64,000 bases of DNA from Bacillus nakamurai (GTDB taxonomy: Bacteria > Bacillota > Bacilli > Bacillales > Bacillaceae): assembly GCF_001584325.1 (NCBI RefSeq), contig NZ_LSAZ01000004.1:62001-126000 (forward strand), written 5' to 3'. The notes under the pieces were generated by a model, which saw only the letters and a program-made list of their open reading frames with translations, made no database searches and was not told where the DNA came from. Shown here piece by piece: positions 26,543-35,376 of this stretch. Positions within the stretch are counted from its first letter, which is position 1; the number at the start of each line of letters is the position of its first letter. The translations under genes were made by a program, and so were the position numbers.

Positions 26543-28480
26543 ATGAAAACATTTATAAAAGAAAGAGGACTTGCCTTCTTCTTGATAGCGGTCGTGTTAT
26601 TATGGGTGAAGACATATGCTGCTTATATTTTAAACTTTAACTTAGGCATAGACAACACGATCCAGAAAATATTGCTTTTTGTGAATCCGTTAAGCTCCAG
26701 CTTGTTCTTTCTTGGATTTGGGCTTCTGTTCAAGAAAAAATTACAGCAGACAGCCATTATTGCGATTCATTTTTTAATGTCTTTTTTGCTTTACGCAAAT
26801 ATCGTGTACTATAGATTCTTTAATGATTTTATAACCATTCCGGTTCTCATGCAGGCGAAAACAAACGGCGGCCAGCTGGGAGGCAGTGCTTTCTCGTTAA
26901 TGAGATGGACTGACGTCTTCTACTTCCTTGATACCGTCATTTTGATTATTTTAGCCATTAAGATGAAAAAACCGGCTGAGAAAACGACTAAAAAATCATT
27001 CAGAATCGTCTTGGCTTCCGCGGTGCTTGTGTTCTTAATCAACCTGGCCGTTGCGGAATCCGACCGTCCTGAGCTTCTGACGCGCTCATTTGACCGAAAC
27101 TATTTGGTAAAGTATTTGGGTACGTACAACTTTACGATTTACGACGCCGTACAGAATGTGAAATCAAACAGCCAGCGCGCGCTTGCCGATTCAAGCGATG
27201 TGACGGATGTGGAAAACTATATGAAGGCCAACTATGACGTGCCGAACAACGTATATTTCGGCAAAGCCGAAGGGAAAAACGTCATTTACGTCTCCTTAGA
27301 GTCTCTGCAATCCTTTATCATCGATTACAAAATTGACGGCAAAGAAGTCACGCCGTTTTTAAACAAATTGGCGCATGATAACAACACATTCTACTTTGAT
27401 AACTTTTTCCACCAAACGGGACAAGGTAAAACATCCGATGCGGAATTTATGATGGAAAACTCTCTGTACCCGCTTGCGCAAGGCTCAGTATTCGTAAACA
27501 AAGCACAAAACACGCTTCAGTCGGTTCCCGCAATACTGAAGGGCAAAAATTACACGTCTGCCGCTTTCCACGGAAATACGCAGACATTCTGGAACCGTAA
27601 TGAAATGTACAAAGCGGAAGGCATCGATAAGTTTTTTGACTCTGCTTATTATGACATGAGCGAAGAGAACACGAAAAACTACGGCATGAAAGACAAACCG
27701 TATTTCAAAGAATCCATGCCGCTTCTCAAAAGCCTGCCGCAGCCGTTCTATACGAAGTTCATTACGCTGTCCAACCATTTCCCATTCGGAATGGATAAAG
27801 AAGACACGGACTTCCCGGCAGGAGACTTTGGCGATTCTGTCGTCAACAACTACTTCCAGTCCGCCAACTATCTGGATGAGTCAATCGAGCAATTCTTTAA
27901 CGACCTGAAAAAAGACGGCCTGTACGATAAATCCATTATCGTCATGTACGGAGACCACTACGGCATCTCTGAAAACCATAATAAAGCGATGGCGAAAGTA
28001 CTCGGCAAAGATGAAATTACCGATTATGACAATGCCCAGCTTCAGCGGGTTCCGCTCTTTATTCACGCTCCGGGCGTCAAAGGCGGACAGATTCATAAGT
28101 ATTCCGGTGATGTCGATGTCGCACCGACCGTCCTGCATTTGCTCGGTGTGGATACGAAGGATTATCTCATGTCAGGCTCTGACATCTTATCGAAAGAGCA
28201 TCGGGAGGTTATTCCGTTCCGTAACGGCGACTTCATTTCGCCAAACTATACGAAAGTATCCGGCAAGTATTATGATACAAAAACCGGCCGACTCTTGAAG
28301 GATTCAGAAGTTGACAAAAAAGAAGACTCTCTCGTCAAGACTGAGCTCGAAATGTCTGACAAAATCATCAACGGCGATCTTCTTCGTTTCTATCAGCCTA
28401 AAGGATTCAAGAAGGTAGACCCGACACAATATGATTATACGAAACGTGATGATTCTTCATCAGATGATCAAAATCAATAA
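26543..28480 (+). CDS. ltaS: LtaS, lipoteichoic acid synthase
   Basis: 645 residues: five membrane segments in the first 200 residues, a signal-peptidase-like site ALA-DS near residue 215, and an extracellular alkaline-phosphatase-fold domain. The catalytic threonine is Thr297 in GQGKTSDAEF; metal ligands include the Glu in YVSLES near 255 and the DHYG motif near 474. It polymerises glycerol phosphate from phosphatidylglycerol onto the glycolipid anchor on the outer face of the membrane. GGAGTG lies upstream of ATG 26543. Corresponds to YflE, the main housekeeping LtaS of B. subtilis. Confidence 0.95.
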   Translation: MKTFIKERGLAFFLIAVVLLWVKTYAAYILNFNLGIDNTIQKILLFVNPLSSSLFFLGFGLLFKKKLQQTAIIAIHFLMSFLLYANIVYYRFFNDFITIPVLMQAKTNGGQLGGSAFSLMRWTDVFYFLDTVILIILAIKMKKPAEKTTKKSFRIVLASAVLVFLINLAVAESDRPELLTRSFDRNYLVKYLGTYNFTIYDAVQNVKSNSQRALADSSDVTDVENYMKANYDVPNNVYFGKAEGKNVIYVSLESLQSFIIDYKIDGKEVTPFLNKLAHDNNTFYFDNFFHQTGQGKTSDAEFMMENSLYPLAQGSVFVNKAQNTLQSVPAILKGKNYTSAAFHGNTQTFWNRNEMYKAEGIDKFFDSAYYDMSEENTKNYGMKDKPYFKESMPLLKSLPQPFYTKFITLSNHFPFGMDKEDTDFPAGDFGDSVVNNYFQSANYLDESIEQFFNDLKKDGLYDKSIIVMYGDHYGISENHNKAMAKVLGKDEITDYDNAQLQRVPLFIHAPGVKGGQIHKYSGDVDVAPTVLHLLGVDTKDYLMSGSDILSKEHREVIPFRNGDFISPNYTKVSGKYYDTKTGRLLKDSEVDKKEDSLVKTELEMSDKIINGDLLRFYQPKGFKKVDPTQYDYTKRDDSSSDDQNQ

Positions 28481-28482
28481 AC

Positions 28483-28516
28483 AAAAGCCAGATCAATAAA
28501 TGATCTGGCTTTTTTA
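28483..28516. terminator. Bidirectional terminator after ltaS
   Basis: AAGCCAGATCA - ATAAA - TGATCTGGCTT with T6 on the plus strand; the converging minus-strand gene also ends here. Confidence 0.9.
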
Positions 28517-28518
28517 TG

Positions 28519-28965
28519 TTATAAGCTCCCTGCTCCGGCCATAGAGCGCTGTTGAAGGCTGTCGGAAAGAAGGGAATACGCAACTATTTTCTTCTTTTGC
28601 TGTTTGACGACATCCACGCGGTCTTCGTAGCTGTACACAAACAGCGTAACGTCTTTTTTGCCTTTTTTCGTCTCAATGACAAGCGGAGCGGCTCCGTTTT
28701 TCGGATGTAAGTAAAGCTCTTCATCACCCGGGTATATATAATGCCGCTCTAAAAAAACAGCTTCGTTCAAATCATGAATAACCTTGCTTTTGTCTTCGCC
28801 TTCTAAGCGTTTTCCGCCGCAGGATACGGTGGCAGACGCTTCAGTGAGCTTCGAATGAATTTCAAATTTACGGAGAATCCACTCCACAGCGCCGGTCGGA
28901 AGGCACGTCAGCACTATCTTAATAAGACTAATGACAATAATAGAAACTACTGCAATCCATGTCAC
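28519..28965 (-). CDS. Small membrane-anchored protein resembling YfmQ
   Basis: 148 residues: one N-terminal membrane segment (residues 3-25, IAVVSIIVISLIKIVLTC) and a cytosolic or outer domain of about 120 residues with beta-rich stretches (HYIYPGDEELYLHPKNG, VTLFVYSYEDRV). The N terminus MTWIAVVSII and the downstream CLPTGAVEWILRKFE resemble the YfmQ family as I remember it. In B. subtilis yfmQ lies beside yfmP/yfmR, whereas here the gene is between ltaS and nagP, so it may be a paralogue. Function unknown. Confidence 0.55.
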   Translation of the reverse strand: MTWIAVVSIIVISLIKIVLTCLPTGAVEWILRKFEIHSKLTEASATVSCGGKRLEGEDKSKVIHDLNEAVFLERHYIYPGDEELYLHPKNGAAPLVIETKKGKKDVTLFVYSYEDRVDVVKQQKKKIVAYSLLSDSLQQRSMAGAGSL

Positions 28966-29061
28966 CTTTCATCATCTCCATTATGTTTCTACATGAATCG
29001 TAACATAGGACGGTCAGTTGTTTTTTGTACATTTTGTGAAACTTAATATGGCTTCCAAAGA

Positions 29062-29094
29062 AAAAAGCCGGATCAAATGGATGATCCGGCTTGT
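29062..29094 (-). terminator. Terminator after nagP
   Basis: On the minus strand AAGCCGGATCAT - CCATTT - GATCCGGCTT is followed by T6. Confidence 0.9.
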
Positions 29095-29097
29095 GTA

Positions 29098-30474
29098 TTA
29101 CAGCTGATCGGCACGCCGCACAGCCTCTCTCAGTTCCTCCGCGGCAAATTCAACGTTCGGCCCGATAATGACCTGTGCCGTTTTATTTCCGGTTTTGATA
29201 ACCCCTTTTGCCCCGGCTTTTTTAAGAACACCTTCATCAATGAGGGACGTATCCCGCACTGTCAGTCTGAGACGTGTCGCACAGTGGTCAATGGTCTCGA
29301 GGTTTTGTCTTCCGCCGAGCCCCTTGAGCATTACATTCTCCTGAACAGCACCGGCCGTATCCTCGCCGAGCACCTCTTCTTCATCTTCATCATCTTCCCG
29401 CCCCGGCGTTTTAAGATTTAACGTTTTGATCAGCACGTAGAAAACGACAAAATATAATACCGCATAACAAAGTCCGACGACGAGCAATAGCAGCGGTTTT
29501 TCCGCGATGCCGTAGCTGAGCAGATAATCAATCGCCCCCGCTGAAAATGAAAAACCGGACCGTATACCGAGAACATTTACGATAAATAACGAAAAACCGG
29601 TTAATAAAGCATGCACCCCGTATAAGAGCGGAGATAAAAACATAAACGCGAATTCAATCGGTTCTGTAATTCCGGTGATAAACGCGGTCAGCGCGAGACC
29701 GATCATCATTCCCGCCGTCGCCTTGCGTTTACTTGGCTTAGCCGCCGCAATCATCGCAAGACATGCAGCCGGAAGCCCAAACATCATAATCGGGAAGAAT
29801 CCCGTCATATATGTGCCGGCTGTCGGATCTTTGGCAAAAAAGCGGGCCAAGTCCCCCGTCTTTCCGTGAAACTCGCCAAACTGAAACCAAAAAATATTGT
29901 TGAGCACATGATGAAGCCCGAATGGAATTAAAAGTCTGTTAAAAAATCCGAAAATTCCCGCTCCGATTCCGCCAAGCCCGATCATCCATTCTCCAAATGA
30001 CGTAATGACCGACTGAACCGGCGGCCAGACAAACCCTAAAAGCCCCGCCAAAATGATGGTGATAACGGCCGTTACAATCGGAACGAGCCTGCGTCCGCTG
30101 AAAAACCCGAGATATTCAGGCAGCTTCGTATCTTTAAAACGGTTATACGTGTACCCCGCGATCAATCCCGCGATAATTCCCCCAAAAACGGCCATGTTAT
30201 TCGTATTGTTAATTGATTTAACAGCCGCATCCAGCATAGTATAGGAAATTGCTCCTGATAAAGCAGCAGCCCCGTTGCTGTCCTTGGAAATGCCGATGGC
30301 GATACCGATCGCGAAAATTAAAGGCAAATGATCAAATACCGCTGTCCCCGCCGCGTAAATAAACGGAATATTTAATAAGTCCTCCCTGCCAATGGCCAAA
30401 ATGATGCCCACTGCGGGCAGAACAGCAATCGGAAGCATAAAAGATTTCCCAAGTTTTTGCAAAAAATGAAGCAT
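29098..30474 (-). CDS. nagP: NagP, N-acetylglucosamine-specific PTS EIICB permease
   Basis: Start ATG 30474 is preferred, with GGGGGATGGGAG upstream; the in-frame ATG at 30483 lies within that site. 458 residues: EIIC (about 1-360, LLIPFGLHHVLNN and GITEPIEFAFMF), an acidic linker (REDDEDEEE) and EIIB with the phosphorylated Cys in IDHCATRLRL. Imports GlcNAc as GlcNAc 6-phosphate; EIIA must come from another protein. Single gene, under the NagR-type operator at 30521-30538. Equals YflF. Confidence 0.92.
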   Translation of the reverse strand: MLHFLQKLGKSFMLPIAVLPAVGIILAIGREDLLNIPFIYAAGTAVFDHLPLIFAIGIAIGISKDSNGAAALSGAISYTMLDAAVKSINNTNNMAVFGGIIAGLIAGYTYNRFKDTKLPEYLGFFSGRRLVPIVTAVITIILAGLLGFVWPPVQSVITSFGEWMIGLGGIGAGIFGFFNRLLIPFGLHHVLNNIFWFQFGEFHGKTGDLARFFAKDPTAGTYMTGFFPIMMFGLPAACLAMIAAAKPSKRKATAGMMIGLALTAFITGITEPIEFAFMFLSPLLYGVHALLTGFSLFIVNVLGIRSGFSFSAGAIDYLLSYGIAEKPLLLLVVGLCYAVLYFVVFYVLIKTLNLKTPGREDDEDEEEVLGEDTAGAVQENVMLKGLGGRQNLETIDHCATRLRLTVRDTSLIDEGVLKKAGAKGVIKTGNKTAQVIIGPNVEFAAEELREAVRRADQL

Positions 30475-30520
30475 AACTCCCATCCCCCTTCTTTTTTCTC
30501 AAATATACCATATAAGATAA

Positions 30521-30538
30521 CTAGTTATCTATACCAAT
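30521..30538 (-). promoter_or_regulatory. NagR (GntR/DasR-type) operator and promoter of nagP
   Basis: Minus strand ATTGGTATAGATAACTAG, nearly the dre site I remember before nagP of B. subtilis. TTGGTA in it and TATATG 17 bases on could be the -35 and -10. The core GATAACTAGTTATC is a perfect palindrome. Confidence 0.8.
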
Positions 30539-30638
30539 TTTCCTTATCTTTTTGTGACAAGTCTTGTTGGTTTTCTATTTATAAAGCAGTTGTGGTAAGC
30601 TTGAATCAGATGATTAAAAATAGAAAGCGGGAATGACA

Positions 30639-31388
30639 ATGATTGTAACAAACGATCAAGAATTAGAAGGCCTAAAAAAAATCGGCAGAATCGTGGCGCT
30701 GGCACGCGAAGAAATGAAGAAAAAAGCGGAGCCCGGCATGAGCACAAAAGACCTTGACCTGATTGGAAAGGCGGTGCTTGACGAGCACGGTGCCGCTTCC
30801 GCTCCGGAGAAGGAGTACGACTTTCCCGGCGTCACGTGCATCAGCGTAAATGATGAGGTGGCGCACGGCATTCCGAGCGCCTCCAAAATATTAAAAGCGG
30901 GAGATCTCGTTAATATTGATATTTCAGCGGAGTTCGCCGGTTTTTACTCTGATACGGGTATTTCGTTTGTGCTTGGCGAAGGTGACGAACTCCTGCAAAA
31001 GCTCTGCAATTGCGCAGCTTCTGCGTTTGAAAAAGGGCTTGAACAGGCGAAAGCCGGCAAGCGGCAAAACCAAATCGGCAGAGCCGTCTATCATGAAGCG
31101 CGCTCTAACGGCTTTACGGTCATCAAAACGCTGACGGGCCACGGCATCGGCAGAAGCCTGCATGAAGCGCCGAACCACATTATGAATTACTATGATCCGT
31201 TTGATAACGCGCTGTTCAAAAACGGCACAGTCATCGCGCTTGAGCCGTTTATCTCAACAAAGGCCGAAACGATTGTGGAAGCGGGAGACGGCTGGACCTA
31301 TAAAACGCCGGATAAAAGCCTTGTCGCCCAAGTGGAGCATACAATCGTGATTACAAAAGACAAACCGATCATTTTAACAGCGCTATAA
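30639..31388 (+). CDS. mapB: MapB, type I methionine aminopeptidase (second enzyme)
   Basis: 249 residues from ATG 30639, which follows AAAGCGGGA; the ATG at 30633 is too close to that site. The five metal ligands are recognisable: NIDISAEFAGFYSDTG with two Asp (about 92 and 103), TGHGIGRSLHE (His and downstream), ALEPFIS (Glu) and QVEHT (Glu). It removes the initiator Met from new proteins. YflG (MapB) is the second, non-essential copy in B. subtilis besides Map. Intact. Confidence 0.93.
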   Translation: MIVTNDQELEGLKKIGRIVALAREEMKKKAEPGMSTKDLDLIGKAVLDEHGAASAPEKEYDFPGVTCISVNDEVAHGIPSASKILKAGDLVNIDISAEFAGFYSDTGISFVLGEGDELLQKLCNCAASAFEKGLEQAKAGKRQNQIGRAVYHEARSNGFTVIKTLTGHGIGRSLHEAPNHIMNYYDPFDNALFKNGTVIALEPFISTKAETIVEAGDGWTYKTPDKSLVAQVEHTIVITKDKPIILTAL

Positions 31389-31390
31389 TG

Positions 31391-31441
31391 TTTGATCTCC
31401 CTCCGAAACAGGTATACAACAACTAACCCGAAGGAGGGAGA
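31391..31441 (+). promoter_or_regulatory. Overlapping promoter and Shine-Dalgarno-masking hairpin before yflH
   Basis: TTTGAT (31391-31396), 16 bases, TATACA (31413-31418) resembles a SigA promoter. TCTCCCTCC (31396-31404) is exactly complementary to GGAGGGAGA (31433-31441), which is the ribosome binding site of yflH. RNA started at this promoter lacks the left arm, while read-through from mapB contains it. Confidence 0.5.
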
Positions 31442-31444
31442 CGC

Positions 31445-31756
31445 ATGAAAAAAGACAAAGAAAAAATCCAAATTGAAAACGAGATACACGCCATGCACGG
31501 CGTGACGAAACAGCAGATATTAGAGGATTTCGAGGAGTTCAAGGCATACTTGCACCAGAAAATTTCTGTCGGCAAAAAATTAGGCTTAGATGACAGTAAA
31601 ATCACAAAAAGCGCCGCCATCCTCGGGGACTATCTCGCAAAGCACGAGGAGCCCCATAATGCGGAAGAAAAGCTATTACAGGAGCTGTGGCGGATTGCGG
31701 ATGAAAACGAAAAACAGCATTTAGCGCAGCTTTTAGTCAAACTTGCCGGGCACTGA
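31445..31756 (+). CDS. yflH: YflH, DUF3243 protein
   Basis: 103 residues, soluble and strongly charged, with helices around [22 protein letters not shown] and a conserved C-terminal [17 protein letters not shown]. Fits the DUF3243 family of small Bacillus proteins. The strong ribosome binding site AAGGAGGGAG lies five bases before ATG 31445 and may be hidden by an upstream arm. Followed by its own terminator. Function unknown. Confidence 0.8.
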   Translation: MKKDKEKIQIENEIHAMHGVTKQQILEDFEEFKAYLHQKISVGKKLGLDDSKITKSAAILGDYLAKHEEPHNAEEKLLQELWRIADENEKQHLAQLLVKLAGH

Positions 31757-31776
31757 TGACAGTGTCCGGCTTTTTA
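31744..31776 (+). terminator. Terminator after yflH
   Basis: TGCCGGGCACTG - ATGA - CAGTGTCCGGC followed by T5; it overlaps the last codons of yflH. Confidence 0.85.
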
Positions 31777-31782
31777 TGCTCC

Positions 31783-31811
31783 TTGACAAGAGATGTGCTA
31801 CACTGGATATA
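31783..31811 (+). promoter_or_regulatory. SigA promoter of yflI
   Basis: TTGACA at 31783-31788, 17-base spacer, GATATA at 31806-31811. Confidence 0.65.
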
Positions 31812-31838
31812 TGTCTGCGAAAGGAGCCATTTCTCAAC

Positions 31839-31994
31839 ATGTGGTTTATTATCTTCGGATTGATTTTCTTTATCGAAAGCATCATTCTGACCGTTTACGG
31901 GGTTAAAAAAAAGAAGGGGCTGCTGATTTATTTCGGCGTCGTTTTCGGCATTATGACTCTCGGTACGGTGCTGTTAAAATTAACCGGCCATTAA
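31839..31994 (+). CDS. yflI: YflI, 51-residue membrane protein
   Basis: From ATG 31839, with AAAGGAG about 12 bases upstream. The peptide has two hydrophobic segments ([19 protein letters not shown], residues 1-19, and [18 protein letters not shown], residues 28-46) joined by a basic loop VKKKKG, so the loop is likely on the cytosolic side. It matches the position and size of yflI. Function unknown. Confidence 0.75.
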   Translation: MWFIIFGLIFFIESIILTVYGVKKKKGLLIYFGVVFGIMTLGTVLLKLTGH

Positions 31995-32173
31995 GCATGA
32001 AAAGACAGCCCTTCACATATATATGTAAGAAAGCTTACCATCTCTGAATCGAAAGTCTCAGTTTTTGCTTCATCCGTTTTCAGCGTCTTTTTATAGATGT
32101 TACAATGCCAAAAGTTTGGCAAAAACTGAAGAAACTCTCCTGTACGGGAGAGCGGGGAAAGGAGTTTTCTGAC

Positions 32174-32308
32174 ATGCATTATGGCAGTAAAGGCTGGTAT
32201 GTAGCAGAATTAAAGAAAAAAGGGATTACCCACTATGAAGGAAGAAAGCTTCAAAGCTTTAAAACCTATTTTCTTGCCACTCTGCTCGAAACGAAAAAAC
32301 AATCATAA
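32174..32308 (+). CDS. yflJ: YflJ, DUF2639 small protein
   Basis: 44 residues from ATG 32174 with AAAGGAG eleven bases upstream. The sequence MHYGSKGWYVAELKKKGIT is that of the DUF2639 family of small basic Bacillus proteins. No membrane segment. A longer in-frame ATG at 32105 has no binding site. It stands alone between a possible promoter in the AT-rich upstream region and a terminator. Function unknown. Confidence 0.78.
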   Translation: MHYGSKGWYVAELKKKGITHYEGRKLQSFKTYFLATLLETKKQS

Positions 32309-32311
32309 CGT

Positions 32312-32346
32312 GTGTAAGCCGTGCTTTTAACAGCACGGCTTTTTTC
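32312..32346. terminator. Bidirectional terminator between yflJ and yflK
   Basis: AAGCCGTGCT - TTTAAC - AGCACGGCTT with T6 on the plus strand. Confidence 0.9.
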
Positions 32347-32348
32347 AT

Positions 32349-33011
32349 TTATACTTCGAGCAGCCTGTCCCTTTTTTTCAGAAAAGATGCCCTCCAGCTT
32401 TCTGACAGTGCCTCTTCCCTTAATATCTCTTCGATCGCAGACAGATTATGTTTACCACGATAGTTCACTTCGTTCGCATACCAAACGGAAATGCCTTCTT
32501 TCCCCCTGGACAACCGTTTCAGCTCAGGACGGGGATCGACGCGCCCTTCTTCAAGCACTCTGAAATAAAAGCCGGTAAAGCCCGTTTTCTGGACTTGGAG
32601 CACCATGTCCTTTATTTCATATTTCAGCGCGAGCTTGACACAAGGCTGGCGCGGCTGGCTCACTTGGACAACCGCTTCGCCCAGCTGAAACACATCACCG
32701 ATCCACACGTCTTGCTCTGGCAGCCCTTTTACCGTTACATTCTCGCCAAATGCGGCAGCCGGGAGTTTTCTCCCCAAGGCGTTTTCCCAATAGGGGTAAT
32801 GCTCGGCCGGATACACACAAACCGCTTTATCAGGACCGCCGTGATGCTTCAGATCAGCTTGTCCGTCCCCTTCAAAATGCGTTTTCAACAGCATCACGGG
32901 CGAGGCCGCTGGACGCTTGACGATGCCGGATTCGACTTGTTTGCCGGCGAATTCATGAAGCTCGGGTTTTCCGAGATTGATAGATAATACAGAGTAAGAA
33001 ACAGGCCGCAT
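32349..33011 (-). CDS. yflK: YflK, MOSC-domain protein
   Basis: 220 residues from ATG 33011 (GGATG upstream; an ATG at 33020 is also possible). The MOSC fold is shown by LKHHGGPDKAVCVYP near residue 62, PAAAFGENVTVKGL near 90 and the conserved Cys in QPRQPCVKLALKY near 127, which binds molybdenum-cofactor-like sulfur in related enzymes. The family moves or detoxifies sulfurated or hydroxylated compounds (compare YiiM, which reduces N-hydroxylated purines). Exact substrate unknown. Confidence 0.85.
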   Translation of the reverse strand: MRPVSYSVLSINLGKPELHEFAGKQVESGIVKRPAASPVMLLKTHFEGDGQADLKHHGGPDKAVCVYPAEHYPYWENALGRKLPAAAFGENVTVKGLPEQDVWIGDVFQLGEAVVQVSQPRQPCVKLALKYEIKDMVLQVQKTGFTGFYFRVLEEGRVDPRPELKRLSRGKEGISVWYANEVNYRGKHNLSAIEEILREEALSESWRASFLKKRDRLLEV

Positions 33012-33077
33012 CTCATTCACATCCTTTGCGAAAATAAAAAGCTTTCTTTATCATAGTAAGAAAAAGGTGGTTTTTCC

Positions 33078-33350
33078 ATGCTTCAATATCGTATGATTGC
33101 AGACGGCCGGGTTCAGGGCGTAGGTTTTCGATATTTCGTACAGATGGAAGCTGACAAACAAAAGTTAGCCGGCTGGGTCAAAAACCTCGATGACGGACGT
33201 GTCGAAATATTGGCTGAAGGTCCTGAAGAATCGTTAAAAACCTTTGTCAAGGCAGTCAGAAAAGGGAGCCCCTTCTCTAACGTCACAAACGTAACGGTCA
33301 CAGAATCACGCAGCCTCGAAGGATACCGCACCTTTACCATCAGTTACTGA
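33078..33350 (+). CDS. acyP: Acylphosphatase
   Basis: 90 residues. The catalytic Arg is in the loop [12 protein letters not shown] (residues 8-19) and the water-positioning Asn in [12 protein letters not shown] (near residue 37). It hydrolyses acyl phosphates such as 1,3-bisphosphoglycerate and acetyl phosphate. GGTGG lies upstream of ATG 33078. The stop codon overlaps that of nos by a few bases, so the two genes converge without a terminator of their own. Corresponds to YflL. Confidence 0.93.
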   Translation: MLQYRMIADGRVQGVGFRYFVQMEADKQKLAGWVKNLDDGRVEILAEGPEESLKTFVKAVRKGSPFSNVTNVTVTESRSLEGYRTFTISY

Positions 33351-34435
33351 TAAGGTTTATCCTGATAAAAATAATTCGGTTTCACAATCGTATTGTCATA
33401 TGATTTGTGGAAGATGTGGGTGGAGGCCGGCGAGATCGGCGGAATCAGCCAGGTCCAGTCTCCCGTCAGTTTTCTGCCCGCGTCTTCCTCCTGTTCTTCA
33501 AAACGCTTAAATTGATTTGCCGCCGTATGATGATCCACGATACTGACTCCGTGCTTCTTATATGAATACAGCACCGCCTTGTTCAGCTCCACAAGAGCCT
33601 GATCCTTCCACAGATCGGTATTCAAGTCTGATGAAATCCCTATAACTGAAGCGATTTTTTTCAGCATATCGTATCGTTTTTCATCGGCGAGATTCCGCGC
33701 GCCGATTTCGGTTCCCATGTACCAGCCGTTAAAAGGCGCAGCGTTGTAAACCAATCCGCCGATTTCCAGCTTCATATCAGCGATGATCGGCACGCCGTAC
33801 CACTTTAAATTCAGATCAGCGATGGCTTCGATTTCCGGATGTGTGATCGGCACTTCTTTCACGAGTGACTGAGGCAGCTCATACCAAACAGGCTGCTCGT
33901 CCCCTTTCATCCGGAAAATCAGCGGCAAAATGTCAAAATCAGTCCGTTTTCCGCGCCAGCCGAGCTTTTCACAAACAGCAGTCAGCACGGCCGAAGCAGG
34001 GTCGCCGATTCTCCCCTCTTCCGTCTCGTACCCCGCATAGCGGATCAGCTGATGATTCCAAATTTCAACCTGTTTTTCGCCATGGCGTTCAGGGGGAAAA
34101 ATAGTAATCGTCGGTTTTATTTTCCCGCCGTTTGTGGCGGTTTCAATGTGTTCGAATAAGGCGTCACGCACCTCTTCTTTCGTCTTCACGCCGCGTTTGT
34201 CAATAACATTCAGCGATTGCCAAAACAAACGTCCGATACAGCGGTTGCTGTTCCGCCATGCCATTTTTGCCCCGTGTGCAAGTTCTTCCGGCGTATGAAC
34301 ATAACTTCCCGTCCGTACTATTTCATCTTTAACCGCGTGAAGGCGCGTATTAATCTGCGATTCTATTCCCAGCTCCTGATAGCAAACGTCTATAAACGCC
34401 TTTGCCTCATTCCAGAGTAATTCCGTATGTTTCAA
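33344..34435 (-). CDS. nos: Nitric oxide synthase oxygenase
   Basis: I chose TTG 34435, which follows AAGGAGAGAG and gives 363 residues, the size remembered for B. subtilis NOS; the frame is open further up but without homologous residues. The haem-ligand Cys is in [13 protein letters not shown] near residue 66, and the substrate Glu in [15 protein letters not shown] near residue 240. It makes NO from arginine using tetrahydrofolate or biopterin and electrons from partner flavodoxins, as there is no reductase domain. Known to protect Bacillus from oxidants and antibiotics. Intact. Corresponds to YflM. Confidence 0.93.
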   Translation of the reverse strand: MKHTELLWNEAKAFIDVCYQELGIESQINTRLHAVKDEIVRTGSYVHTPEELAHGAKMAWRNSNRCIGRLFWQSLNVIDKRGVKTKEEVRDALFEHIETATNGGKIKPTITIFPPERHGEKQVEIWNHQLIRYAGYETEEGRIGDPASAVLTAVCEKLGWRGKRTDFDILPLIFRMKGDEQPVWYELPQSLVKEVPITHPEIEAIADLNLKWYGVPIIADMKLEIGGLVYNAAPFNGWYMGTEIGARNLADEKRYDMLKKIASVIGISSDLNTDLWKDQALVELNKAVLYSYKKHGVSIVDHHTAANQFKRFEEQEEDAGRKLTGDWTWLIPPISPASTHIFHKSYDNTIVKPNYFYQDKPYQ

Positions 34436-34530
34436 AAAAACTCTCTCCTTCAATTGACATCTGCTTTTCATTGTACCGTTTTTAGGAGTGAACACAATGG
34501 TTTTTTTGTATCATACTGGAAAGATATTAG

Positions 34531-34560
34531 AAAAACACCTGTGATAAACGCAGGTGGTTT
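34531..34560 (-). terminator. Terminator after yflN
   Basis: On the minus strand ACCACCTGCG - TTTAT - CACAGGTGTT followed by T residues, starting at the yflN stop. Confidence 0.75.
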
Positions 34561-35328
34561 TACAAAACAGATGCAAGATTTTTTGCTAATGTAAGCAATT
34601 CCTCACGGTAGTTTTTTCCCGTCATCGGTATGCCGTGCCCTGTAAGGAGCGCTTCCGGCTTGAGCTCCGCCAGCTTCTGAATAGAAGCTGCCGCCGTCTT
34701 CGTATCTATGGTGAAGTAGGCTGGAGGCCCGTAGTGACAACGTCTGCAAGCGATTCCTGTTCGACTGTGATCACGGCATCGCCGGCAAGCAGGACACGGT
34801 CCTTCTCTCGAAATAACGAAATATGGCCGGGGGTATACACCCATTTCCACTCTTTCAGAAACGGGACAGATCCGTCTGGGGACAGCGTTTGAACATTTGG
34901 ATCTGAATCGCATGGCGCGGAAAAAGCGGCGACAGCTTTGCGACAAGTCCCTTTTTAGCGTCCGGCTTGGCAGGCGGATAATCCGCTTTCCCCGTGACAT
35001 AAGGCCGCTCCTTCTCATGAATGTACACCGGCACATCCCAAAGCTTCAGCAGCTCTTCCATAGCCCCGACATGGTCAAAATGGCCGTGTGTCAGAATGAT
35101 GGCTTTCAGCTGATAATCGCTGCCGAACAGCCGTTTTGCTTCTTTTGTTATCATATCCGCAGATTGCGGCATTCCCGCGTCAACCAAGATCACTTCATTG
35201 GGAGCAGCGGGGTTTTGAATAAAATAGACATTCGCAATTTGCACGGTCAGCCCGTGAACACCTTCTGCGGCTTGAAAACCGGCGCCGCTTCTGGCCGAAA
35301 AGAGCGGCATAAACGGATCACTCATCAT
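34560..35328 (-). pseudogene. yflN: YflN, metallo-beta-lactamase-fold hydrolase with several lesions
   Basis: AGGAGGTGCC precedes ATG 35328. The first 140 residues are normal, with the metal site HGHFDH. Near 34895 the frame shifts (one A missing) and continues as VQTLSPDGSVPFLKEWKW in another frame. There the usual TPGHTPGH metal-binding loop reads only TPGH, which fits a 12-base deletion between repeats. After ADVV near 34735 about six codons and the frame are lost again before GPPAYFTIDTK and the normal C terminus ending at 34560. Homology to remembered B. subtilis YflN covers all parts. Several independent lesions argue for true decay. Confidence 0.85.
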
Positions 35329-35376
35329 GGCACCTCCTATGATGCCTTTAGTGTGTGACGAACCGCTTGTTTTATG

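Noticed and set aside
31991-32179. Minus-strand frame between yflI and yflJ.
   Set aside because: No ribosome binding site or recognisable family; it overlaps the upstream region of yflJ.
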